In this document: positions 36,424-45,935 of the stretch, piece after piece | Numbering within the stretch: the stretch's first letter is position 1 | Layout: every line of letters begins with the position of its first letter | Origin: Verrucomicrobiota bacterium | Lineage (GTDB): Bacteria; Verrucomicrobiota; Verrucomicrobiia; Verrucomicrobiales; DEV007 | Direction of reading: 5' to 3' | DNA: 64,000 bases | Assembly (NCBI GenBank): GCA_020630975.1 | Contig: JAHDID010000015.1 | Span: 56,211 to 120,210 of the forward strand | Program-made: the position numbers and the translations under genes | The notes under the pieces: model-generated | The model's database searches: none | What the model was told of the DNA's origin: nothing | Seen by the model: only the letters and a program-made list of their open reading frames with translations

Positions 36424-37761
36424 CTAACTAAAGAATGGCATGATCGGCTTGCCTTCGGTAATGATCCGATCGGTCTCACGATCACGCTTGTGTCCAGCCA
36501 CTAAGAATGGGCGTCCAGATGGGGCGTAGACCACTTGATTCAGATCGATGCCCATTGCATGAGCAATAGTGGCATTGAAGTCGCGAGGGTCCACTGGATC
36601 CTCTTCTACTGCCATACCGAGTCTATCGGATTTGCCATAGGCCTGCCCGCCCTGGATGCCGCCGCCGGCGAAGAAGGTCGAGAATACCCGTGGGTGGTGA
36701 TCGCGACCACCATTGGCATTGATCTTTGGCGTACGGCCAAATTCTGTGCCGACTACGATCAGCGTCTTCTCAAACAAACCATCGGCTTTAAGGTCATCGA
36801 TCAGAGCCGATAGGGCTTTGTCAAGCGCACCAGCCCGAGTCTGGATGGAGCCTCCCCACAGATTTTGGTGCATATCCCAGCCACCCGACTTCACCTCGAT
36901 GAAACGGATACCCGCAGATACCAGGCGTTTGGCCAGCATAGCGCCCTTGCCCAGCTTACCGTCGCCGTAGCGTTTGACCTTTTCGTCGTAGTTGGGTTCC
37001 AGCTTCAGCTTAAATGCCTCGAGATCGCTAGACGTCATCAAGCGTAGCGTCTCGTCGTAGAATTGTGAATACGCACCGACCTCATCGGTCTGGAACTTTT
37101 TGCGGAAAGCCGAGTCAAAGAGGTTCATGCCCTTTAGCCGAGACTCGAACACATCTTCATCAACTCCCTCCGGCAAATCGGCATTTTGCACACCTAGATC
37201 GGGATCGCCGATCGGCAGTGGCGCTAGAGCGGGGCCGAGAAAGCCTGCACCAGGGCCGCCGCCGCCGCCACCGATCTGGACTGAGTCTGGCAGGGTCTCG
37301 TGCTTCTTACCGAGTAGCTTCTGCGCCCACGGCCCCATGGTCGGATGCACGATCGTCGCGATGGGTGCGTAGCTGGTATGCATCCAGTAGCTGCCGCCAC
37401 CGTGGCTACCGGTCTTCTGCGTCATCGAGCGGACCAGAGCCACATCTTTGAATCGCTTAGCGATACCCGGCATGAACTCCGAGACTTCGATACCAGGCAC
37501 ACCTGTCGCTAGGCCTTTTGTCTGGCCGCCAGTCTCGGTGCCCGGCTTCGGGTCAAAGGTATCGATATGAGTCATACCACCGCCCATATAGAAAAAGATG
37601 CAGTGCTCGGCCTTGCCCCCACCGGCTGCGAGGACCTTCGATGAGGCCGCGCCCATCGGCAGGATACTCACACCTAGAGCCGTCTGTGCCGCTCGCCCGA
37701 CAAAGGTACGACGGCTCACTTCATCTAGCTGGTTCAGTTGGTTTTTATCAAAGACATTCAT
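36424..37761 (-). CDS. DUF1501 protein with Tat signal
   Basis: This 445-residue DUF1501 protein has the twin-arginine motif in VSRRTFVGRAAQTALG (about 15-30). Family blocks are HCIFFYMGGGMTHIDTFDPKP, ALVRSMTQKTGSHGGGSYWMH, GIRFIEVKSGGWDMHQNLWGG, IVVGTEFGRTPKIN and GRDHHPRVFSTFFAGGGIQGG. A glycine run (QIGGGGGGPGAGFLG) forms a loop near 163-177. It starts 74 bases after the stop of the SHD1-DUF1549-DUF1553 gene and is its operon partner. It differs clearly from the other two DUF1501 proteins of the window. Confidence 0.9.
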   Translation of the reverse strand: MNVFDKNQLNQLDEVSRRTFVGRAAQTALGVSILPMGAASSKVLAAGGGKAEHCIFFYMGGGMTHIDTFDPKPGTETGGQTKGLATGVPGIEVSEFMPGIAKRFKDVALVRSMTQKTGSHGGGSYWMHTSYAPIATIVHPTMGPWAQKLLGKKHETLPDSVQIGGGGGGPGAGFLGPALAPLPIGDPDLGVQNADLPEGVDEDVFESRLKGMNLFDSAFRKKFQTDEVGAYSQFYDETLRLMTSSDLEAFKLKLEPNYDEKVKRYGDGKLGKGAMLAKRLVSAGIRFIEVKSGGWDMHQNLWGGSIQTRAGALDKALSALIDDLKADGLFEKTLIVVGTEFGRTPKINANGGRDHHPRVFSTFFAGGGIQGGQAYGKSDRLGMAVEEDPVDPRDFNATIAHAMGIDLNQVVYAPSGRPFLVAGHKRDRETDRIITEGKPIMPFFS

Positions 37762-37835
37762 CGGATATGGTTAGTTGATGGTTAGCGGTTCGGCGTGATT
37801 GAAATAGGTATTGAATGGAGAAATGGGGAAATTTG

Positions 37836-40085
37836 TTACTGGATAAACATAAATTCGCGAGTGTTGACCAGTGCCCAGATCACATCGCCGACACCGGCTG
37901 CTAGCTGGGTCCTCTGCACTTTTTCTTTAGCATCTCGATCGAGTCGCGCATTTAGCATAGAGGCTGCCATCTGCGACTCGGCAGCACTAGGCGTGCGACC
38001 AAGCACGCTCAGGAAAATCTTGTCCACTTTATCGCCTTTACGATCTTCACCAAAGGCCACCTCGTTCACGAGGTAGCCATCAGGGCTGGATAGCACCTGA
38101 TTGGTGATCGATCCATTTAGCAGTGCCATCACCTGTGGCGACGATCCGGCATCGTATTGTCCCTCGATCAAGTTCTTATCGGACTGGCCAAACATCCGTA
38201 AGAAATGTCCAGGCTTCTGCGGCAGACTCATCTCCGAGGCACGCACCATGGTCGCCTTGCCGATACGGCCATCGCCTTTCTCTAGCTTCATCCCCTCGCC
38301 CTTGGTCAGACTCCCTAGGCTTCGCCATCTTTCTTTGTAAGCGACGATCTGCTTGGCAGTGGTCAGCTCGCTGGTATCGAAGTGCATGAATTCCTGATAA
38401 TCAGCAGCCCCTTCGCGGCGGATCTCCTCTGGACGATCGGTCGTCAAAGCAACTAAGGAATCCCACAACTGCTCAGCCGTCATACGACGTAGGATAGGCC
38501 CTGGGAAGTGGTAAGTGCCATTGTCCACCTGAGTCAGCGATGGCGTGAGCGTCTCCGCCTCGCGCTGATAGGTCTGAGTGTTGTACACCACACGAAAGAA
38601 TTCTTTGATCTGGAAATTCTTGTCCTGCATCAGGCTCTCGAGAAACTTCAGCAGCTCATAGTTCTGCGCCTGACCATCGAGGTGGCCTGGGATATTATCC
38701 ACTGGCTCGATCTGACCATAGCCAAACGCCATCTTCCACAGACGGTTGACCAAGTTGATAGTGAATCGAGGATTAGTCTTAGCCGTCATCCACTGGGCAT
38801 AGGCCTCGCGCGGCGAGGCATGGCGTTCGACATTCACCGGATCGCCGAAATACACCGCTGGTCTGAGCTGCTGGTGAGGCTCGCCGTTGTCATACTTGTA
38901 GTCGTGCGGCAGCGATACGGTTTGTTTACCCCTATCATTCACATAGTAGTTTCGGGTACCATTGATGTCGCCCAGAGTCCGATCCGTATCGCGATTTCCC
39001 AGCATGCCAGCCGCATCTAAAATCTCACTCATCCGCTTCACCTCCGATTTGCCACTATCCTTTTTCTTCCCTTTCCGCTTCGACTTTTTACCCCCCTCAG
39101 GCTCATCAGTCGATGCCATCATCATCACCGGCGGCTTACCTCGAGAGCTGGTGGTGCCCATAAAGGTCGCCATACGGTAAAAGTCGATCTGCTTCACTTG
39201 CTCGAATGGGTGATCATGACACTGAGCACAGGTGATCTCAGTGCCTAGGAAAACGGTGAACGTATTCGATAGATTGCACAGTTCCATACCACTATCCGTG
39301 ATCAGATAGCCCGCAGCTGGATTGTCCCAGATATAGCCCTCGGCAGTGAGCATCTCGCTTACCATCCGGTCGAATGGCTTATCATCTCGTGCGCATTGCT
39401 TCAGCCACTCGATGTAGGGATCTACCTTCATATCGCTACCGCCCATGGTCAGTCCCTCGCGTACGCGCAACAGATCGGAATAATAATTGAACATGCGCAT
39501 AGCAAACGCCTCGGTATCCAGCAGCTCGTCGATCAGGCGTGCCCGCTTATCGCGCTGACGACTGGCCAGGAATCGACTAGCCTCATCGTAGGTAGGTATG
39601 CGACCGGCGATGTCCAGATAGATGCGCCGCATGAATTGCTCGTCTGTGGTCAGCGGATTAGGCGCACACATCACCATCTCGCGCTCGATCTCCTCCTTGC
39701 GCTTCAGCTTCTGAGCGTGGTCGAGATACTTATTCTCTGGCAGCTCCGCCAGCTCCTGCTTCAGCTCGTAGTAGCTGCTTTTCAGCTTGGCCATCACTAG
39801 GCGGTCGATCTCGGCTGCCAGTGCGGCGGGGTCGGTGGGCAGTGAGCTTTTCACAAAGACCCGATCGGCCTCGCCCAGCTTGGCTACCGGATACAAGATC
39901 TCATTGCCATTGGCCAGCCGCAGTTTCACCCGTGCAGTACTACCGGCTCCGACTGCCCCGACGAACTCCGCCTGCAACTTGCGACCATCGCTAGACGTCC
40001 ATTCTCGCATCTCCGCTCGCAGGGATGAGGTGGTGGCTACCACGAGGCTACATACGACAAACAAAAGCGAACGGTACCGGTCCAT
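37836..40085 (-). CDS. SHD1-DUF1549-DUF1553 exported protein
   Basis: The ATG at 40085 opens 749 residues with a signal peptide (MDRYRSLLFVVCSLVVATTSSLRA); an upstream in-frame start at 40121 is less likely. Residues about 25-80 match an SHD1-type small beta domain (REWTSSDGRKLQAEFVG ... VKLRLANGNEILYPVAKL) in place of the PSCyt1 cytochrome domain. DUF1549 follows (FMRRIYLDIAGRIPTYDEA, LRVREGLTMGG, CAQCHDHPFEQ), then a Lys-rich insert (KKSKRKGKKKDSGKSE) and DUF1553 (INLVNRLWKMAFGYG, PSPAESQMAASMLNARLDRDA-like end). It forms an operon with the downstream DUF1501 gene. Activity unknown. Confidence 0.87.
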   Translation of the reverse strand: MDRYRSLLFVVCSLVVATTSSLRAEMREWTSSDGRKLQAEFVGAVGAGSTARVKLRLANGNEILYPVAKLGEADRVFVKSSLPTDPAALAAEIDRLVMAKLKSSYYELKQELAELPENKYLDHAQKLKRKEEIEREMVMCAPNPLTTDEQFMRRIYLDIAGRIPTYDEASRFLASRQRDKRARLIDELLDTEAFAMRMFNYYSDLLRVREGLTMGGSDMKVDPYIEWLKQCARDDKPFDRMVSEMLTAEGYIWDNPAAGYLITDSGMELCNLSNTFTVFLGTEITCAQCHDHPFEQVKQIDFYRMATFMGTTSSRGKPPVMMMASTDEPEGGKKSKRKGKKKDSGKSEVKRMSEILDAAGMLGNRDTDRTLGDINGTRNYYVNDRGKQTVSLPHDYKYDNGEPHQQLRPAVYFGDPVNVERHASPREAYAQWMTAKTNPRFTINLVNRLWKMAFGYGQIEPVDNIPGHLDGQAQNYELLKFLESLMQDKNFQIKEFFRVVYNTQTYQREAETLTPSLTQVDNGTYHFPGPILRRMTAEQLWDSLVALTTDRPEEIRREGAADYQEFMHFDTSELTTAKQIVAYKERWRSLGSLTKGEGMKLEKGDGRIGKATMVRASEMSLPQKPGHFLRMFGQSDKNLIEGQYDAGSSPQVMALLNGSITNQVLSSPDGYLVNEVAFGEDRKGDKVDKIFLSVLGRTPSAAESQMAASMLNARLDRDAKEKVQRTQLAAGVGDVIWALVNTREFMFIQ

Positions 40086-40351
40086 ATCATAAGATAACTC
40101 CAGTCGGCTCCTTTGTGACAAGATTATTCCTGCGCCCCGCTTCTAAAGGACTTTTCAGCGTTTTCCGAATCGCTAGGAAGAGATACTCTCGGGCCAATCA
40201 GAGGTTTTAATTATTATTATTATGAAAATCACACCCAGCCTAGCCTACCCCTTGATTTCTCCCTCCTCAGGCTCTGACTGAAAAAAGGAAAATGCCACAT
40301 CCAATAGCTAATGTAGAGTTCGCTTAGTTGGCCTAAGCTAACCAGACCATT

Positions 40352-43300
40352 ATGCGCTACGCCATCTTTTCGGACATCCATGGTAATCTACCTGCTTGGC
40401 AAGCCGTCCGAGCCGACCTGCAACAAGCCTCAGTCGATGTGGCCATCTGTCTGGGAGACGTGGTCGGCTACGGGCCAAAGCCTCAGGAAGTGCTCGATGG
40501 CATCCGTGAGGTAACGGCGAACTTTGTGCTCGGTAACCACGATGCAGCCGCTGTGGGGCTACTCGACGCCAGCCTTTTCAACGACAATGCACGAACCGTA
40601 GTCGAGTGGACTGCCCAGAGACTGAGTCCTGAGTCCCACGAATTCTTTAAAACAGTCCCTCTAGCCATCGAGCAAGATGACATTCTTTTTGTCCACGCCG
40701 AGGCTGTTGAGCCGGGAGCCTTCGGCTATATCGATTGTCCGGAAGAGGTTCAGCGAAATTTCACAGGCTCACAAGCTCGTGTCATATTCGTCGGGCACAC
40801 CCACCACCCGACTCTGCACGTGTGCCACCCAGATGGCCACATCGATCAACTTGAGGATATCGACCAATCACTCAGCCCAGACTGCCGCTACATCATCAAT
40901 GTAGGCTCAGCCGGTGAACCCAGAAACCCCTCCGATATTCATGCTCGGTACGTCATCTTCGACGATGCCTCGAATGATGTGTTTTTCCGGCGTATCGCCT
41001 TTGATGTCGAAGCTTACCGACGAGATCTACAATCCTCTGGCCTGACGATCCGCCCATTCTTCCTCGATGTGGTCGACAAACGCGAACTCGATGAGTCTCG
41101 GGATCAACGTCTAGCCGTGTTGGCGGATATGGACTCGCCAGTAGAAGCGCTAGCCGTCGACCACCAGGCGGGATCTCAGCAACTCGTGATGCCAGGAGCC
41201 AGCATCACCGACGATGCGATTAGTTTCGGGGAAACCCGCTACCAGATCATCGGCAAGCTCGGCGAGGGGGGACTCGGCTCTGTCTATCGAGCTAGAGATA
41301 TCCTGATGAATCGTGACGTGGCTTTGAAAAAGCTGCACGCGATGGAGCAAGGCGACCTATCAGATGATGCGCGCGAATCACTCCGTAGCGAAGCTCAAGT
41401 GCTAGGTGCCTTCCAGCACCCTAATATCGTCACTCTATATGCATTTGAAGAGACCTCAGAGGGATCTCATGTGGTGATGGAGCTAATCGAAGGGCTACCT
41501 CTACACAAGGCTGTGGAGGAGGCACCTTTGAATCTCGAATACTTCTGTGATATCACCGAGCAAGTTCTGCTGCCACTTATTGCTGCCAATGAGGTCAATT
41601 TGATCCATCGCGATATCAAGCCGGAGAACATCATGTTGATTCCCAATGGCGACCGCTATCTGGTGAAGCTCCTCGATTTCGGTTTAGCCAAGTTCAGCGC
41701 CGCACCGACTAAGCAAACCGTAGACCAAGAAGGCACTTTCCTAGGCTCGCTTAACTTCCTAGCTCCAGAACAACTGGAACTAGGTGATCTGGATTCGCGA
41801 ACCGATCTCTACGCTCTCGGCTGTGTCCTGTACTACGCTCTGACACAGAGAGCCCCTTTTCATGGTGATAGTCCAGCTGCGATATCGAATAACCACCTCC
41901 AACACCTAGTTACTCCTATCGAGCAATTGCGACCTGACCTGCCAGCATCAGTCTCAAACTGGGTGATGAAATTGATCAATCGGTATCCAGATGACCGCCC
42001 AGCTACTGCTCTAGCAGCTCGCCAAGAATTTACAGCGATCGCTGGCGAATTGCGCACTGCAGCCCGACAGATTGAGGACGCTGAGAGTGACACCGATGAC
42101 TCCTTGCAGCAAACCAAGCAAGGACAATCTTTCAATTGGTTGATACCCCTTTGCCTATTACTACTAGCCGCTGGTGGTGCTTGGTATTTTTTCAATCTGC
42201 GCAGTCAAGAAGGTAGCCCCTCCAATAGCCCACTACTCAGTGATGCCGGTTCATCCCAAGGGGCCATTCTAGCGCCAGACTCACCCACTATCGCAGAGGC
42301 CGACGTGCCGCCAACAGAGCCCATGGCGGAAGATGCGCCTGCTCTGGCATCCGCAACCGAATCGATTACGCTTGAGCATACGCCGATAGAAACTCCCACT
42401 CCAGTAGTGCCCAGTCTGCCTATCGAGGAAGAAATGGCAGAGGCTACCGCTCCCCCAGAGCCCACGCCGCCATTAGGTTCCGAAAAGACCGTAGAAACAC
42501 CGGACCTAATCCATCGAACGGGAATCAAGCGAGGTCTCATCTATCACGCCCCATTCGATGAGCCAGAGACAGCAAAACAGATTTTAGATAGATCTGGCTA
42601 CGCACGCAACCTACCGCTCAACGAAGCTATATCTCCTGGCAAAAAAGGCCAAATCGGCACCGCCGCAGAATTTTTACTCGGAGGCACTCAATCCGAAGAA
42701 CTGCCTTTCCCCACAAACGAAACCAGCGACATTGCCATTTCTTTCTGGCTGCGCCTCAATGATGAAGTACCCGGTAACGAAGGCGTCGGCAAAGCAATCT
42801 CAATACCCGGATGGTTTACACTATCGATCGCTCACCTTCAATTCATCGTAGACATGAATCAGGATGGCCAAACAAAGACCCACATCCTGCCGCACAGCCG
42901 AAAATTTGATCACATTTTCGTTGAAAACACCGAGGGAACAACTCGACTATATGTCAATGACCAGCAGGTTCTCGAGTTTGAAGAAACTATAACGCGCCTA
43001 GCCCCATACCCTATCACTCATCTCGCGCTAGGCTCAGCCCGCTCACGTTTCCAACTAGACGAATTGATCCTATGGAACCGACCGCTAGATGAGACAGAAC
43101 GCCGTTCGCTATACCAACAAGGTATCGATGGCCAACCCACACTGAGTCAGAACCAACTAATCTCTCACTGGTCATTTGACGATGCTGATAACGCTAGACT
43201 GCTAAAAGACAACACCAGCGGGAACGATCTGGGTGCGTACCTACCCTGGAAAACTGAACCAGTCATCGGCCCGGCTCTGACTCCAGGTTCCCAGTCGGAA

Positions 43301-44455
43301 AACAACGGCGCTGCGCGCATCAAACAACTGGCTGTCAGACCAGAAAATGCGGCTGACTACGCTTTATCAGACAAAAAGTCTTTCATTTTGCAGGGTTGGT
43401 TTCGCCCCCATTCTTCCAGAGCCACCCTCGTCAACACCATAGGCAGCGATGAACAAGCTCACGGCTGGAAACTGGAGGTGATGCGCGCCAACAACGATCA
43501 ACAATACATGGCTCTAAGCTACGGCAATGCTGACACAAAGAACCAGGCATTGGCAGAAAACCTCGACGTTTACGATGGCAAACCTCATCAATTCTCGGCA
43601 CAATGGCACTTGCCTACCAACCGCATTGATAATCCTGCCGGACAACTCAAACTATTTGTCGATTATCAGGAAGTCGCCAGCACAACTGTACCGCTCGATA
43701 TGATTCCCTCTGAAACCGAAGGGAGTGTCTTCCAAATCGGCGATTCACAAAGCGAGTTCACAATCGACGAATTAACTTTCCACACTAGCGATGATGTTTT
43801 GGCCAAACTTCCCGAGGTCTACAACCATCAAGATCGAAATGCGGCTAATCTAATGGCTAAGCAATTCGATCTCGTGTATGACCTCGATCTCAAATCTCTT
43901 GGTCCAAACATTGCCTACACCACTGACCGATCCTCTGAATTAGCCGACCAACCTTTTACCAGGGTTGGTTACTTCCTCGAACTGGTACAGAACGACGACA
44001 CCGAGCAATGGGTGTGGGTCACGCTTGACGCTATGACAGATGCCCCCAATCAACTAGGCATCCCTAGCTTGGAAGCAGGTTTCTCTTGGCAGCAAACGGC
44101 TGAGAACCTGAGCATCTACTCCAATCTCGAAAGCATAGCCGGATTGACTGGGCAAGGCCATCTCGAATTCTGGCCCGATAACTACGGCCCCGCTAATACC
44201 CCTGAGATCCCAGGCGCATCAGCCTCGACCTATGATCTCGGAGATCAAAGAGCAGGTAACGGTAGCGCTGGATACGGCTGTATGCAGATCCATCATCTGG
44301 AAAGCACTCAAACCATCTTCTCGATCAATAGATGGTCGCTATGGCAAGCAGGAGATGCAGGAATCGGCAACAGCCCTGGCCCCAATCCTGATTGGACGTT
44401 TAGCAAAAGCGCAGCATCGCTAAAATCAGGGAGATTGCGGATTTACATCAAATAA
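40352..44455 (+). CDS. Metallophosphoesterase-Ser/Thr kinase-TM-LamG fusion protein
   Basis: One 1367-residue polypeptide has five parts. Residues 1-245 form a calcineurin-like phosphoesterase: D8 and H10 (SDIHGN), D36 (GDVVG), N62-H63-D64 (GNHD), H115, and H149/H151 (GHTHH). Residues 296-561 form a complete Hanks kinase: GEGGLGSV loop, K326, E347, HRDIKPEN (D421), DFG (442-444), APE (471-473). Both catalytic sets are intact. A Glu/Asp-rich linker and one membrane helix (594-614) follow. Outside lie a Pro/Glu-rich stalk, two LamG/concanavalin-like regions (from LIYHAPFDEP and LISHWSFDDADN) and a last domain of about 170 residues (LVYDLDLKSLGPNIAY to the end) of a kind I recall from exported PVC glycan-related proteins. 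It probably senses a ligand outside and controls phosphorylation inside, with kinase and phosphatase in one chain. Confidence 0.9.
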   Translation: MRYAIFSDIHGNLPAWQAVRADLQQASVDVAICLGDVVGYGPKPQEVLDGIREVTANFVLGNHDAAAVGLLDASLFNDNARTVVEWTAQRLSPESHEFFKTVPLAIEQDDILFVHAEAVEPGAFGYIDCPEEVQRNFTGSQARVIFVGHTHHPTLHVCHPDGHIDQLEDIDQSLSPDCRYIINVGSAGEPRNPSDIHARYVIFDDASNDVFFRRIAFDVEAYRRDLQSSGLTIRPFFLDVVDKRELDESRDQRLAVLADMDSPVEALAVDHQAGSQQLVMPGASITDDAISFGETRYQIIGKLGEGGLGSVYRARDILMNRDVALKKLHAMEQGDLSDDARESLRSEAQVLGAFQHPNIVTLYAFEETSEGSHVVMELIEGLPLHKAVEEAPLNLEYFCDITEQVLLPLIAANEVNLIHRDIKPENIMLIPNGDRYLVKLLDFGLAKFSAAPTKQTVDQEGTFLGSLNFLAPEQLELGDLDSRTDLYALGCVLYYALTQRAPFHGDSPAAISNNHLQHLVTPIEQLRPDLPASVSNWVMKLINRYPDDRPATALAARQEFTAIAGELRTAARQIEDAESDTDDSLQQTKQGQSFNWLIPLCLLLLAAGGAWYFFNLRSQEGSPSNSPLLSDAGSSQGAILAPDSPTIAEADVPPTEPMAEDAPALASATESITLEHTPIETPTPVVPSLPIEEEMAEATAPPEPTPPLGSEKTVETPDLIHRTGIKRGLIYHAPFDEPETAKQILDRSGYARNLPLNEAISPGKKGQIGTAAEFLLGGTQSEELPFPTNETSDIAISFWLRLNDEVPGNEGVGKAISIPGWFTLSIAHLQFIVDMNQDGQTKTHILPHSRKFDHIFVENTEGTTRLYVNDQQVLEFEETITRLAPYPITHLALGSARSRFQLDELILWNRPLDETERRSLYQQGIDGQPTLSQNQLISHWSFDDADNARLLKDNTSGNDLGAYLPWKTEPVIGPALTPGSQSENNGAARIKQLAVRPENAADYALSDKKSFILQGWFRPHSSRATLVNTIGSDEQAHGWKLEVMRANNDQQYMALSYGNADTKNQALAENLDVYDGKPHQFSAQWHLPTNRIDNPAGQLKLFVDYQEVASTTVPLDMIPSETEGSVFQIGDSQSEFTIDELTFHTSDDVLAKLPEVYNHQDRNAANLMAKQFDLVYDLDLKSLGPNIAYTTDRSSELADQPFTRVGYFLELVQNDDTEQWVWVTLDAMTDAPNQLGIPSLEAGFSWQQTAENLSIYSNLESIAGLTGQGHLEFWPDNYGPANTPEIPGASASTYDLGDQRAGNGSAGYGCMQIHHLESTQTIFSINRWSLWQAGDAGIGNSPGPNPDWTFSKSAASLKSGRLRIYIK

Positions 44456-44460
44456 GTCCG

Positions 44461-45834
44461 CTACTCCTTGGACTTGTTTTTCTTCTTACCTTTTTTCTTT
44501 TCCTCCACATTAGGCTCAATAGGTTCACCGACATCCGTCATCATCGTCAACAGAGCCTGACGCATCTCGTCGACTCGCTGAGCATGTTCGGGCTGTTTAG
44601 CCAGATCATTAAGTTCGTAGGGATCGTCGATCACATCATAGAGCTCGTAAGCCTGAGGACTGATAATGCGATCCACCTTAGACTTGGCTGTGGCATCGGT
44701 TTGTGCTAGCGCCTTCCACTCCTGCCAAGGCTGCGAGAAAAATTTACTTTTTGAATCGAAATTCCCAAAAATGTGAGGTCGATCAGGATGACCGCTCCAG
44801 ATGATTTTGTAGCGTTCTTCGACCAAGGCTTTCTGCCAAAAGGGATGAACATTGGTAATAAGCACCGCATCGCGATGCTGACTCAGCGAATCTGATTTCC
44901 ACAAATCGGCTAACGACTGCCCATCCAATTCTGGATCCGATCCACCTGCCAAATCGATCAAAGTCGGAACGATGTCGCAATACATGGCTAGCGCACCAGA
45001 CCGTCGGGCCGGTATGTGCCCCTGCCAGTGAGCCAGACACAACGCACGCGAGCCATGCTCATAGGGGGACCACTTACCGCGAGGCATAGCGATCCCCTGC
45101 TCGCTGAGAAAGATTAACACAGTGTCCCCCTCGAGCCCCATCTCACGCATCATATCGCGGGTCTGGCCGACCTGCTGATCTAGCACTTCCACCTCAGCGG
45201 CGTGTTTCGCTACAGCTTGCCGCGCCGCAGAACTATCGACATAGTGCGCCGGTAGCTGCAGGCTCTCGACGGGGAAATGACTCTCCTCGCCATGGTCCCA
45301 AGGGTGATGAGCGTGCGTAGCACCGATGATCACGCAGAAGTTCTTCTGTGCCGAACGTGTCGCCTCGATGTAAGCTCGCACCCCATCAAAAGAATGAGTC
45401 TGCCCAGAGCCATTCGCATTCGCATTGAAACCAGGAATGTGATCTATCTTGCCTTTTCCCAAGCCAAAGTGCCGCTTCCCTGCCAACCCCACCTCGTAAC
45501 CCAGCGGTCGCAAGTGGTCGGCGATATTCTTGATGCCAGGTCGATTGATCTTCACGGCATTAGCCAGCACACCATTATTAATCGGATACAGTCCCGTATA
45601 CAACTCAGCCCGCAGCGGTGCACACTGTGAAACACCACAGTAAAATCGATCCATCTGGCACGACTCTGCAGCCAACTCATCGATAGCAGGAGTGCGGGCT
45701 GAGCGAACACCGGTACACCCAAAGGCATCCCAGCCCACGTCGTCGCCAATGATCACGATGAAATTAGGCGCACCAGTCGCAGGACTGGCAACAACCGTGG
45801 CGAACAACGAAAACAAAACAAATAACAGCCTCAT
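44461..45834 (-). CDS. Sulfatase, heparan-N-sulfatase-like subgroup, exported
   Basis: A 457-residue sulfatase with a signal peptide (MRLLFVLFSLFATVVASPATG). The first metal block is NFIVIIGDDVGWDAFGC. The FGly motif is CAPLR (C71), which keeps the C-x-P-x-R core but has Leu in place of the common Ser. The usual SDNG is replaced by LSEQGIAMPRGKWSPYEHG, a variation that occurs in a subgroup related to N-sulfoglucosamine sulfohydrolases. The C-terminus ends in a Lys-rich tail (EEKKKGKKKNKSKE). The gene runs against the kinase-fusion gene; their ends are 5 bases apart. The change S to L may affect formylglycine formation, but the core needed by FGE is present. Confidence 0.88.
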   Translation of the reverse strand: MRLLFVLFSLFATVVASPATGAPNFIVIIGDDVGWDAFGCTGVRSARTPAIDELAAESCQMDRFYCGVSQCAPLRAELYTGLYPINNGVLANAVKINRPGIKNIADHLRPLGYEVGLAGKRHFGLGKGKIDHIPGFNANANGSGQTHSFDGVRAYIEATRSAQKNFCVIIGATHAHHPWDHGEESHFPVESLQLPAHYVDSSAARQAVAKHAAEVEVLDQQVGQTRDMMREMGLEGDTVLIFLSEQGIAMPRGKWSPYEHGSRALCLAHWQGHIPARRSGALAMYCDIVPTLIDLAGGSDPELDGQSLADLWKSDSLSQHRDAVLITNVHPFWQKALVEERYKIIWSGHPDRPHIFGNFDSKSKFFSQPWQEWKALAQTDATAKSKVDRIISPQAYELYDVIDDPYELNDLAKQPEHAQRVDEMRQALLTMMTDVGEPIEPNVEEKKKGKKKNKSKE

Positions 45835-45935
45835 GAAGGCTATTCAAATACCATAAGTCCTTCAGCTCAGCGAATCGAGAATCGCGTGACTCTCTCACCA
45901 ACTCTTTATCTAACTAAATTGCTTGGCCAAAACCA

